Assembly: GCF_900113615.1 (NCBI RefSeq)
Contig: NZ_FOPZ01000013.1
Coordinates: forward strand, 30,316 to 94,315
DNA: 64,000 bases
Direction: 5' to 3'
Origin: Halorubrum aquaticum
GTDB taxonomy: Archaea; Halobacteriota; Halobacteria; Halobacteriales; Haloferacaceae
This document shows positions 17,784 to 25,088 of the stretch, one piece after another. Under the pieces are notes generated by a model, which worked only from the letters and a program-made list of their open reading frames with translations, was not told the DNA's origin and made no database searches. Made by a program: the position numbers and the translations under genes. Numbering within the stretch: the stretch's first letter is position 1; every line of letters begins with the position of its first letter.

Positions 17784-19505
17784 ATGAGTGACCCGAGCGC
17801 GCTGCCGGTACAGGCGTATCTCCTCGCCTGCCTGCTCTCCGGAGCCGTCGGGCTCCTGCTCGGTCGCGTCGCGTGGACGGAGCGCGACGAGCCGGGCGGC
17901 CTCGAGGTCTCGCTCTACTTGGTCTGTGCGGGCGCCATCGCGATCCTGTACGCGGTCAGAGTCGCGAGCGCCGACCCCCTCGTGATGGTCGGGGCGCTCC
18001 AGACCGCGACGCCCTTCCTCGCCGCCATGCCCGTGCTCTGGATCGCCTTCGCGTTCGCGTACGCCGGCCGAGACGAGTGGCGGACCGAGCGACGACTCGT
18101 CGCGCTCGCGACGCCGGGGTTCCTCTGGGTCCTTCTGGCGTGGTCGAGCCGGACGCACGGACTGGCGCGGCTGTCCTTCGATCCCGTGGTCGAGGGACCG
18201 TTCACGCTCCTCGAGGGCGGGATCGGACCGGCGGGGATCGCGTTCCTCCTGTACGCCTACGGGCTGTACGTCGCGGGACTCCTCGTGATCGTCGACCTCT
18301 ATCGCCGGACCGGGAACCGCTATCGGCTCCAGACGTTCGTCGCCCTCCTCGGAACGCTGTTCCCGCTTCTCGCGGGCGTCGCGACGGTCGTCGACTTCGG
18401 AAGCTACTCGGCGGTCGACTGGACCCCGGCGGCGTTCGTCGTCCACGGCGTGTTCCTGTACGGCGTGGTGTTCTGGCTCGGGACCCTCGACGCCGCGGTC
18501 GTCGCGAGGGACACGGCGGTCGAGGTCATGCAGGACCCCGTGATCGTCGCAGGGTCGGACGGACGGATCCGGGACCTCAACCCCGCGGCGGAGCGGATCC
18601 TCCCCGACGACGCGGTCGGGGAGTCGCTGTCGACGGCGTTTCCCGGCTTGGAATCCGGCGACGAGCACCCGGTCACCATCGACGGTCGCCAGTTCGACAT
18701 CCAGGAGGACCCGATCACCGACCCCCGCGGGACGGACCGCGGCCACGTCTTCCTCCTCCGGGACGTCACGGCACGGGAGCGCCGACGGGCGGCGTTACAG
18801 CGCCGGGAGAGGCAGCTCGAACGGCAAAACGAGCGGCTCGAGGACTTCGCGGGCGTCGTCAGCCACGACCTCCGGAATCCCCTCGCGGCCGCGACCGCGG
18901 CCGTCGAGCTGGCGCGTCACGGCGACGGCGACGACGACGCGTTGGATCGGGCCGCGGACGCTCACGAACGGATGGACGAGCTGATCGAGGGACTCCTCTC
19001 GCTCGCCACCGCGGGACGGGCGGTCGACGCGGTCGAACCGGTCTCGATCGAGGCGGCGGTTCGGACCGTCTGGTCCCGGCTCGAGACCGGATCGGCGACG
19101 CTGGTCATCGAGGACGCCGACGAGACGGTGTTGGCGGACGGCGACCGGCTCCAGCAGCTCGTCGCGAACCTGTTCCGGAACAGCGTGGAACACGGTTCCA
19201 CGAGCAGTCGGCCCGCGGCCGACGACAGCGTCGAACACGCCGGGTCGGACGTGACCGTCACCGTCGAGAGCGAGCGGACGGACGGAGAAGTCACGCTTCG
19301 GATCGCCGACGACGGTCCCGGGATCCCGGAGGAAGAGCGGGCCCGCGTCTTCGAGCGCGGCGTTTCACTCGATGACGGGACCGGGCTCGGGCTCGCGATC
19401 GTCGGCGACGTCGCCGAGGCGCACGGCTGGTCCGTGCGGGCCGTCGACGGCCCGGACGGCGGCGCGTGTTTCGAGATCGATGGGATCGAGGTCGTAGCGG
19501 AGTGA
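17784..19505 (+). CDS. Membrane sensor histidine kinase (7TM-like N-terminus, PAS, HisKA, HATPase)
   Basis: The 573-residue protein begins with about seven hydrophobic segments within residues 1-240, a haloarchaeal 7TM sensor module. A PAS-like domain follows (about 245-330), then HisKA with the phosphoaccepting H361 in VVSHDLRNPLAAA. The ATPase domain has the N box FRNSVEHGSTSSR, with a partial duplicate VEH shortly after, then DDGPGIPEEE and GTGLGLAIV. It should autophosphorylate in response to an unknown membrane signal. The downstream M23-like gene starts at its stop codon. No cognate response regulator is adjacent. Confidence 0.93.
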   Translation: MSDPSALPVQAYLLACLLSGAVGLLLGRVAWTERDEPGGLEVSLYLVCAGAIAILYAVRVASADPLVMVGALQTATPFLAAMPVLWIAFAFAYAGRDEWRTERRLVALATPGFLWVLLAWSSRTHGLARLSFDPVVEGPFTLLEGGIGPAGIAFLLYAYGLYVAGLLVIVDLYRRTGNRYRLQTFVALLGTLFPLLAGVATVVDFGSYSAVDWTPAAFVVHGVFLYGVVFWLGTLDAAVVARDTAVEVMQDPVIVAGSDGRIRDLNPAAERILPDDAVGESLSTAFPGLESGDEHPVTIDGRQFDIQEDPITDPRGTDRGHVFLLRDVTARERRRAALQRRERQLERQNERLEDFAGVVSHDLRNPLAAATAAVELARHGDGDDDALDRAADAHERMDELIEGLLSLATAGRAVDAVEPVSIEAAVRTVWSRLETGSATLVIEDADETVLADGDRLQQLVANLFRNSVEHGSTSSRPAADDSVEHAGSDVTVTVESERTDGEVTLRIADDGPGIPEEERARVFERGVSLDDGTGLGLAIVGDVAEAHGWSVRAVDGPDGGACFEIDGIEVVAE

Positions 19506-19507
19506 CC

Positions 19508-20395
19508 GTGTCAGTCGATCTCCCCTCCGAGATCGTCTCGCGATACCGTCGGTTCTCGCGATTCAACTCCCCGTACCCCGCACACGACGCCGGCCATGCG
19601 ATCGATCTCTATCCGTCCGACGGAGACGGGATCTCGCCCGTCTCAGGGGTCGTGCGCGAGACGCACACCGTCGGCTGTCCCAACCGACCGTACGCTGCCT
19701 CGGAGGACCACCTGATCGTCGTCGAACTCGACGAGGAGTGGTGTCGCCGAGCGGGAGCGGCCCCGGGAACGGTCGCGCGGGTGCTCCACGTGATCCCGAC
19801 CGTGGAGCCGGGCGATCGGGTCGCAGTCGGGGACTCCCTCGGACCCACGACGCGCTCCGGCTTCTTCGGCCGGTGGGTCGACGATCACGTCCACCTCGGA
19901 TTCCGGTCGTCCGGGACGAACGCGCTCCGAGCGAGCGGATCGCTTCCGGTCGGCGTGGACGTGAACGTCGCGAGCGTTCCCTGGGACGGCACCGGGACGG
20001 TCATCGAGTGCGGGCCGAGCCACGTCACGCTGGACGCACCGACCCATCCGGATCCGGGCGAGCGGTTCGCGGCGATCGCGAGCGACGACGGCGTCCCGAT
20101 CGACGGCGGGCTCGCGCACTACGCGGGCGGCGGCGCGTTCGCGACGCTCGACGCCGGTGAAACCGTTTCGTTGTGGGGAACGCGCGTCGGGATCGCTCGC
20201 GATCGAGGGATCGAGTGGGAGCCGATCGACGTGACCGCGAACGGGGAGCGCGTCACCGGACTGTCGCTGTTCGCGGCCCGCGACGGCGACTACGGCGCGA
20301 AGATCGTCACCCCGGATCACGACCTCGCGGTCGGGGACGTGGTCTCCGTCGGAGTCGAACCGAGCGACGATCCGATCCGACTCGGCGTCGGCTGA
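19508..20395 (+). CDS. M23/LytM-fold-like protein, function unknown
   Basis: A 295-residue protein from a GTG three bases after the kinase stop; another in-frame GTG at 19502 overlaps that stop, so either start implies coupling. Motifs suggest a lysostaphin/M23-type fold: AHDAGHAIDLYP, ISPVSGVVRET, ARVLHVIPTVEPGDRVAVGD and WVDDHVHLGFR, where the HxH pair and upstream H/D could bind zinc. Archaea lack murein, so a peptidoglycan substrate is excluded and the activity is open. No signal peptide is visible. The family label is inferred from motif order only. Confidence 0.72.
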   Translation: MSVDLPSEIVSRYRRFSRFNSPYPAHDAGHAIDLYPSDGDGISPVSGVVRETHTVGCPNRPYAASEDHLIVVELDEEWCRRAGAAPGTVARVLHVIPTVEPGDRVAVGDSLGPTTRSGFFGRWVDDHVHLGFRSSGTNALRASGSLPVGVDVNVASVPWDGTGTVIECGPSHVTLDAPTHPDPGERFAAIASDDGVPIDGGLAHYAGGGAFATLDAGETVSLWGTRVGIARDRGIEWEPIDVTANGERVTGLSLFAARDGDYGAKIVTPDHDLAVGDVVSVGVEPSDDPIRLGVG

Positions 20396-20432
20396 GCGTC
20401 CGGTGACGTAGGGCGGTTTCGATCGGACGCGT

Positions 20433-20539
20433 CTGGCGAACAGCCGGCGTGCGCAGTCGTGCTCCGCGGCGGTGTGCCGGGCACCCGCCTCGACCGCCGC
20501 GGGCGGCTCGTCAGGTCACGGGGAGGCTGCTTCGGGATG
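20433..20539. repeat. Intergenic element, copy B of a dispersed pair
   Basis: About 107 bases beginning CTGGCGAACAGCCGGCGT are closely related to 35582-35682. The best-conserved block contains CGCCTCGACCGCCGCGGG and, a few bases on, TCAGGTCACGG. It lies downstream of the M23-like gene and upstream of the thioesterase promoter. It does not look coding on either strand. Confidence 0.7.
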
Positions 20540-20607
20540 GCGTATGAACCCACGGATCGGTCTCGTGGATCCCCGGGATACAAACGGGTCGGGGGCGACC
20601 TCGGGAC

Positions 20608-21066
20608 ATGGACGAGGAGGACATCTCGGAGATGGAACCGCTTCCAGAGGAGGCGGTGTCGCTCATCGAACGCCGGATAGAGGAGGACCACGAGTACCTC
20701 TCGTGGCTGAACACGTCGGTCGACGTCGTCGAGCGCGGGCGAATGGTGCTGTCGATCCCGTTCGATCGGAAGCTGACGAACGCGGACGGACGGACGATCC
20801 ACGGCGGCGTCGCGGCGACGCTCATCGACACGGCGGGCGGGCTCGCCCAGCGGACCGCCTTCGAGGACCCGCTCTCCGGCGGGGTGGCGACGGTGAACCT
20901 CAACACGAACTACCTCCGACCCGCGAACGGCGACCTCGAGGCGGAGGCGACCGTCGTCCGGTCGGGGGGATCCATCGGCGTCAGCGAGATGTCGGTGACG
21001 AGTACGACCGAGAACGGTTCCTCGGAGGTCGTCGTCGGGCAGGGGTCGTTCCGGCTCTTCCGGTGA
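20608..21066 (+). CDS. PaaI-type hotdog thioesterase
   Basis: This 152-residue hotdog-fold protein has the PaaI/acyl-CoA thioesterase signature DGRTIHGGVAATLIDTAGG, in which the HGG turn and the aspartate on the central helix form the active site. VNLNTNYLRPANGDLEAEA is the second conserved block. It probably hydrolyses an acyl-CoA, perhaps an aromatic one as PaaI does. A TACAAA-like box at about 20580 fits ATG 20608. Confidence 0.9.
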   Translation: MDEEDISEMEPLPEEAVSLIERRIEEDHEYLSWLNTSVDVVERGRMVLSIPFDRKLTNADGRTIHGGVAATLIDTAGGLAQRTAFEDPLSGGVATVNLNTNYLRPANGDLEAEATVVRSGGSIGVSEMSVTSTTENGSSEVVVGQGSFRLFR

Positions 21067-21131
21067 ACGTCCCGACGGGACCGAGCCACACCGACATCCC
21101 TTAGTCGGGGGGTCACGACACGTGAACTCGA

Positions 21132-21215
21132 GGTGGGGTGGCAGAGCGGCCCATTGCGCCGGTCTTGAAAACCGGTAGCCTCACGGCTTCCTGGGTTCGA
21201 ATCCCAGCCCCACCG
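21132..21215 (+). tRNA. tRNA-Ser (anticodon TGA)
   Basis: An 84-nt class II tRNA. The acceptor GGTGGGG pairs with CCCCACC before discriminator G. The anticodon stem CCGGT/ACCGG encloses CTTGAAA, giving anticodon UGA. A long variable arm follows, then T arm GGTTCGAATCC. No intron. Its 3' end is duplicated at 21317-21348. Confidence 0.97.
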
Positions 21216-21348
21216 TGAGCGCGCGACGCAGTTCGCGTCGTGCGCGTCTCGTGACGTGGATTCGAATCAGAGAGCGAGAGGTGAGCGAGCCTCGGCGAGC
21301 GAACGGGAGCGACCGTGGTTCGAATCCCAGCCCCACCGTGAGCGCGCG
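21194..21348 (+). repeat. 32-bp direct repeat: tRNA-Ser 3' end and displaced copy
   Basis: 21194-21225 and 21317-21348 are identical over 32 bases, from the T arm (GGTTCGAATCCCAGCCCC) through the tRNA 3' end and ten flanking bases. The second copy has no 5' part of a tRNA. Such copies are typical attachment-site footprints. Confidence 0.9.
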
Positions 21349-21586
21349 GTGTCGTTCCGCGGTACCGTCGTCGTGGAGATCCGGCGTAACCGATCGTGAT
21401 TACTTCCGTCGGGGTGAACCTGCCGACCCGCCATCGTCCGTCGATCGGCCGTTTCGACCTGAACCGCGAACACACCGTTTCCGTTCGGCCGAGTTCGGTG
21501 ACGCTCGGGTCCGGTGGCCCGTGGTATCACGTGCCGCATTATCTTTAACAGGAATCCGACCCATTACCGTGATAGGTGATACAGTC
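21216..21586. other. Gene-free stretch between tRNA-Ser and sod
   Basis: It holds the displaced tRNA-Ser 3' fragment, a GAATCAGAGAGCGAG motif at 21264-21278 that resembles one at the right window end, a region of no evident content at about 21350-21520, and the sod promoter with flanking inverted half-sites. No credible gene is seen. Confidence 0.6.
21543..21548 (+). promoter_or_regulatory. TATA box of sod
   Basis: CTTTAA is 39-44 bases before the sod ATG, giving a short leader. It lies between inverted 7-mers GTATCAC (21524-21530) and GTGATAC (21576-21582). Confidence 0.55.
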
Positions 21587-22186
21587 ATGAGCTACGAACT
21601 CGATCCGCTTCCGTACGACTACGACGCGCTTGAACCCCACATCTCCGAACAGGTGCTCGAATGGCACCACGACACCCACCACCAGGGCTACGTAAACGGC
21701 TGGAACTCGGCCGAGGAGACGCTCGAGGCCAACCGCGAGGAGGGCGACTTCTCCTCGTCGGGCGGCGCGATCCGCAACGTGACCCACAACTCCTCGGGTC
21801 ACATCCTCCACGACCTGTTCTGGCAGAACATGTCGCCGGAGGGCGGCGACGAGCCCGAGGGCGACCTCGCCGACCGCATCGAGGAGGACTTCGGCTCGTA
21901 TGACGCCTGGAAGGGCGAGTTCGAGGCCGCGGCCTCCGCGGCGGGCGGCTGGGCGCTCCTCGTCTACGACACGTTCTCGAACCAGCTCCGCAACGTCGTG
22001 GTCGACAAACACGACCAGGGAGCGATCTGGGGCGGCCACCCGATCCTCGCGCTGGACGTCTGGGAGCACTCCTACTACCACGACTACGGCCCGGCCCGCG
22101 GCGAGTTCGTCGACAACTTCTTCGAGGTCGTCGACTGGGAGGAGCCGTCCACCCGCTACGAGCAGGCCGTCGAGCTGTTCGAGTAA
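21587..22186 (+). CDS. sod: Fe/Mn-family superoxide dismutase
   Basis: This 199-residue enzyme dismutates superoxide in the cytoplasm. Metal ligands are visible: H27 in LEWHHDTHHQGYV, the histidine of HILHDLFW, and Asp/His of DVWEHSYYHDY. Length is normal and no signal peptide is present. Haloarchaeal enzymes are generally manganese-dependent, but the metal cannot be settled here. The ATG follows an AT-rich promoter with possible regulator half-sites; a GC hairpin and T run follow the stop. Confidence 0.97.
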   Translation: MSYELDPLPYDYDALEPHISEQVLEWHHDTHHQGYVNGWNSAEETLEANREEGDFSSSGGAIRNVTHNSSGHILHDLFWQNMSPEGGDEPEGDLADRIEEDFGSYDAWKGEFEAAASAAGGWALLVYDTFSNQLRNVVVDKHDQGAIWGGHPILALDVWEHSYYHDYGPARGEFVDNFFEVVDWEEPSTRYEQAVELFE

Positions 22187-22196
22187 CGACTCGGAT

Positions 22197-22231
22197 CGCG
22201 CGAAGTTCGCGCGTCGAATCCCGACGTTTTT
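22197..22231 (+). terminator. Probable terminator of sod
   Basis: CGCGCG (22197-22202) and CGCGCG (22208-22213) form a GC hairpin with loop AAGTT, followed by TTTTT at 22227-22231, just after the sod stop. Confidence 0.55.
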
Positions 22232-22334
22232 CGCACCGTCGCATCCGCCAGCGACGACCGTCCGGTCGACCTCCCGATCGCCGACTGCGCCGAAATCGCC
22301 AGCGTTTACGGAACCGCGGGCGTAGCCGACTGAC

Positions 22335-22652
22335 ATGCCCGAACCGAGATCCGCCTTCGAGGAGACGTTCCCGTGTGACTTCTACGAGCCGGCCGAGCTG
22401 TTCGAGCCCGACCTGCTGTACACGATCCCGGAGATCGGGCGGCTGCTCCAGGGGCTCGAGCCCGACGCCGAGATCGACGCCGACACCGAGGCCGTGCTGA
22501 TCGACTGGGCGATCCCGTGGGTGATGGTCCACGCCGACGACATGGTCGTCGCCGAGCCGCCGACCGACGACAGCCCCGGCTACTACGGACTGGCGGAGGA
22601 CGCAGTCGACGATACCGCCGCTGGCGACGACGCCGACGCCGACGAACGGTGA
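22335..22652 (+). CDS. Small conserved haloarchaeal protein (DUF5827-like)
   Basis: A 105-residue acidic protein. Conserved-looking segments are ETFPCDFYEPAELFEPD, LYTIPEIGRLLQGLEP and VLIDWAIPWVMVHADD. It resembles a haloarchaeal family I recall as DUF5827, of unknown function. Its TGA stop overlaps the GTG start of the P-loop ATPase gene (GTGA at 22649-22652), so the two are translationally coupled and may work together. Confidence 0.75.
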   Translation: MPEPRSAFEETFPCDFYEPAELFEPDLLYTIPEIGRLLQGLEPDAEIDADTEAVLIDWAIPWVMVHADDMVVAEPPTDDSPGYYGLAEDAVDDTAAGDDADADER

Positions 22653-23596
22653 GCGCGAACGCACGCGGCGAGGGCCCGTCGGATCCGCCGACCCTGCTCG
22701 TCGCCGGCGGCACACGCGTCGACGCCGGGAAGACGACGTTCTCGACGGGGTTGCTCGCGACGCTCGCTCGACGGACCGGCGACGCGGTCGGCGTGAAACC
22801 CCGCGCCGGCAACGACTACTGGTTCGACCACGACGACTTCCGGATCGCCGCCGGTTCCGGACGGCTGTACGGGAAGGACGCCCGGAAACTGGCGGCCGCG
22901 AGCACGCGCCCGCTGGACGCGTCGGGTGACGCGTCGGACGACGATCCTGCGACAGCCCGCGGGGCGGTCACGCCGGAGTCGATCAACCCCCTCCACCGGC
23001 TGTGGCGACCGACGCCCGGCCGGACCGGTATGCTCGGGGAATCCGATCGAACCTTCCTCTGTGACCGTATCACGTCTCCGGCCGTCGCCGACGGGGTCGG
23101 CTCGCGGTTCGTGCTCAACGGCGCGGCCGCGGACGCCGGGCTGGTCCCGGAGGCGCTCCGCGATCACCTTCCGCTCTCCGACGCGGTCCGCGTCGACGAC
23201 GTGAGCGAACTCGACGAGGTGACCGCCGAGACGTACCTTCCCGCGTTCGAGGCGCTCGCGGACCGCGTCGACGCCGCGACCGTCCCGGTCGTCGTCGAGT
23301 CCTACGGGGACGTCGCCGCGCCGCTGTCCGCCGAGTACGACGCGGTGGCCGTCGTCGAGCCGGGGAGAGCCCGGATCTACGCCGGCGACCGCTACCGCAA
23401 GGCCCGCGCGGTCGCCTCCGGGAGCCCTCGGGAGGGGAGCCTCGAGGAGCACACCGAGAGGATGACGGAGATGATCGATCCGCTCTCGACGACGCGGTTG
23501 CCCGCGCTGTCCGGCGAGGAACGCGGCGACCCGACGCTCGTCGCGGACCGATACGAGCCGGCGTACGGGGCGCTCCTCGACGCGGTATCGGTGTGA
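22649..23596 (+). CDS. P-loop ATPase of unknown role
   Basis: The 315-residue product starts at GTG 22649, inside the stop of the preceding gene. Its Walker A is GGTRVDAGKTTFSTG at about residues 20-34, in the style of dethiobiotin synthetase/MinD-like deviant P-loops. VKPRAGNDYWFDHDDF follows, then RFVLNGAAAD and VVVESYGDVAAP. This recalls amido-ligase or dethiobiotin synthetase-like enzymes that phosphorylate or activate a small substrate, but no specific family is recognised. Coupling to the small upstream protein is the main functional clue. Confidence 0.78.
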   Translation: MSANARGEGPSDPPTLLVAGGTRVDAGKTTFSTGLLATLARRTGDAVGVKPRAGNDYWFDHDDFRIAAGSGRLYGKDARKLAAASTRPLDASGDASDDDPATARGAVTPESINPLHRLWRPTPGRTGMLGESDRTFLCDRITSPAVADGVGSRFVLNGAAADAGLVPEALRDHLPLSDAVRVDDVSELDEVTAETYLPAFEALADRVDAATVPVVVESYGDVAAPLSAEYDAVAVVEPGRARIYAGDRYRKARAVASGSPREGSLEEHTERMTEMIDPLSTTRLPALSGEERGDPTLVADRYEPAYGALLDAVSV

Positions 23597-23632
23597 ACTG
23601 AATAATAACGCGGATCGCGGGGAGGCCGACTC

Positions 23633-24937
23633 CTACGGCTCCAGCCGGTTCGGGTCGCGCGGGAACATGATCGCCTCCTTGATGTTGTCGAGGTCGGCGA
23701 CCTGCTGGACGAGCCGATCGATCCCGAGCCCGTACCCGCCGTGCGGGGGCGTCCCGAAGCTCAGCGCCTCGATGTAGAACTCGAAGTTCGCCTGCTCGAC
23801 GCCCTCCGCCTCCATGACCTCGACCATGCGGTCGACGTCGTGTTCGCGCTGGCCGCCCGAGGAGAGTTCCTGACCCTCGTAGATGAGGTCGAACTTCCGG
23901 GAGGCGATCTCGTCGCCCTCGACGTCCTGCATGTAGTAGAACTTCTCGTCGGGGTAGCCGACGACGAAGAACGCGGGGTGGCCCTGCTCGGCGAAGTGCT
24001 CGCCGAGCAGCTTCTCGCCTTTGGTGTCGAGGTCCGTCGGGTCCTCCGGGAAGTGGCCGAACTCGGTCTCGAGGAGGTCGAGCGCCTCCTCGAAGGTGAT
24101 CCGCGGGAAGTCCTCCTCGGGGACCGTCAGGTCGACGTCGAGCAGGCCGAGCTCGCGTTCGGCCTCCTCGGCGACCGTCCGGATCGCGTGCCGAAGCGAC
24201 TCCTCCTGGACGTCCATCACGTCGTGGTGGTCCTCGATGTAGGCCAACTCGACGTCGAACATCGCGATCTCGGAGACGTGTCGGGAGGTCGCGAAGTCCT
24301 CGGCGCGGAACGCGGTGCCGGTCTCGTAGACGGCCTCGTAGCCGGCCGCCATCAGGATCTGTTTGTACAGCTGCGGGCTCTGTGAGAGGAACGCGTCCCG
24401 GTCGTAGTAGAGGATCGGGAACAGCTCCGCGCCGCCCTCGGCACCGCCCTTCGAGATCAGCGGCGTCTTGATGTCGACGAAGCCCTCGTCATCGAACCAC
24501 TCCTCCATCGCGGTCATCAGCTTCGAGCGCAGCGAGAACACCGCGAGCGTCTCGGGCTTGCGGAGGTCGAGTGCCCGGTTGTCGAGACGCGTCGAGAGGT
24601 CGACGTCGACGTCCTTCGAGATCTCGAGCGGGAGCGGCGAGTCCGCCTCGTCGAGCACCTCGTAGGCCGTCGGCGCGAGTTCGACCCCGCCAGGGGCCTG
24701 GTCGCTCTCGAGCGGCTCGCCGACGACCCGGACGACGTCCTCGGAGTTCGCGTCCCCGACGGCCTCGAACAGCTCCGGCTCTCGCTCCTCCTTGAAGACG
24801 ACCTGGATGAGTCCCTCTCGGTCGCGCACGATGAGGAACACCAGCCCGCCGAGGTCCCGGATCTCGTGGACGTGGCCCGCGATCGCGACCTCGTCCGCGT
24901 CCGGGTCGACCTCCGACGTGTGGATACGCTCGATCAT
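23633..24937 (-). CDS. aspS: Aspartate-tRNA(Asp/Asn) ligase, archaeal type
   Basis: This 434-residue class II synthetase has an N-terminal OB-fold anticodon-binding domain ([20 protein letters not shown]). Motif 2 is visible in [17 protein letters not shown] and motif 3 in [13 protein letters not shown]. The length and lack of the bacterial GAD insertion fit the archaeal/eukaryal type, which in many archaea is non-discriminating and also charges tRNA-Asn. Whether this one is discriminating depends on the presence of a tRNA-dependent amidotransferase elsewhere. A GGAGGT lies about 11 bases upstream of its start. Confidence 0.96.
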   Translation of the reverse strand: MIERIHTSEVDPDADEVAIAGHVHEIRDLGGLVFLIVRDREGLIQVVFKEEREPELFEAVGDANSEDVVRVVGEPLESDQAPGGVELAPTAYEVLDEADSPLPLEISKDVDVDLSTRLDNRALDLRKPETLAVFSLRSKLMTAMEEWFDDEGFVDIKTPLISKGGAEGGAELFPILYYDRDAFLSQSPQLYKQILMAAGYEAVYETGTAFRAEDFATSRHVSEIAMFDVELAYIEDHHDVMDVQEESLRHAIRTVAEEAERELGLLDVDLTVPEEDFPRITFEEALDLLETEFGHFPEDPTDLDTKGEKLLGEHFAEQGHPAFFVVGYPDEKFYYMQDVEGDEIASRKFDLIYEGQELSSGGQREHDVDRMVEVMEAEGVEQANFEFYIEALSFGTPPHGGYGLGIDRLVQQVADLDNIKEAIMFPRDPNRLEP

Positions 24938-25088
24938 AGGTTAGCTTACCTCCGAGTGGCCGGGCGTCGGTCATAGGCCTGTCGTCTTCGCGTCGGCGGC
25001 CCGGCTCTTCGTGCCGATGAACCGATCTACTCGTGGATCCGGGGCGTCCCTCGCGGGCCACGAGGGGCTCGCGGTCGACCCGTCCGCT

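Noticed and set aside
21317..21348. Second tRNA-Ser gene
   Set aside because: Only the T arm and 3' acceptor strand are present; there is no D arm or anticodon stem.
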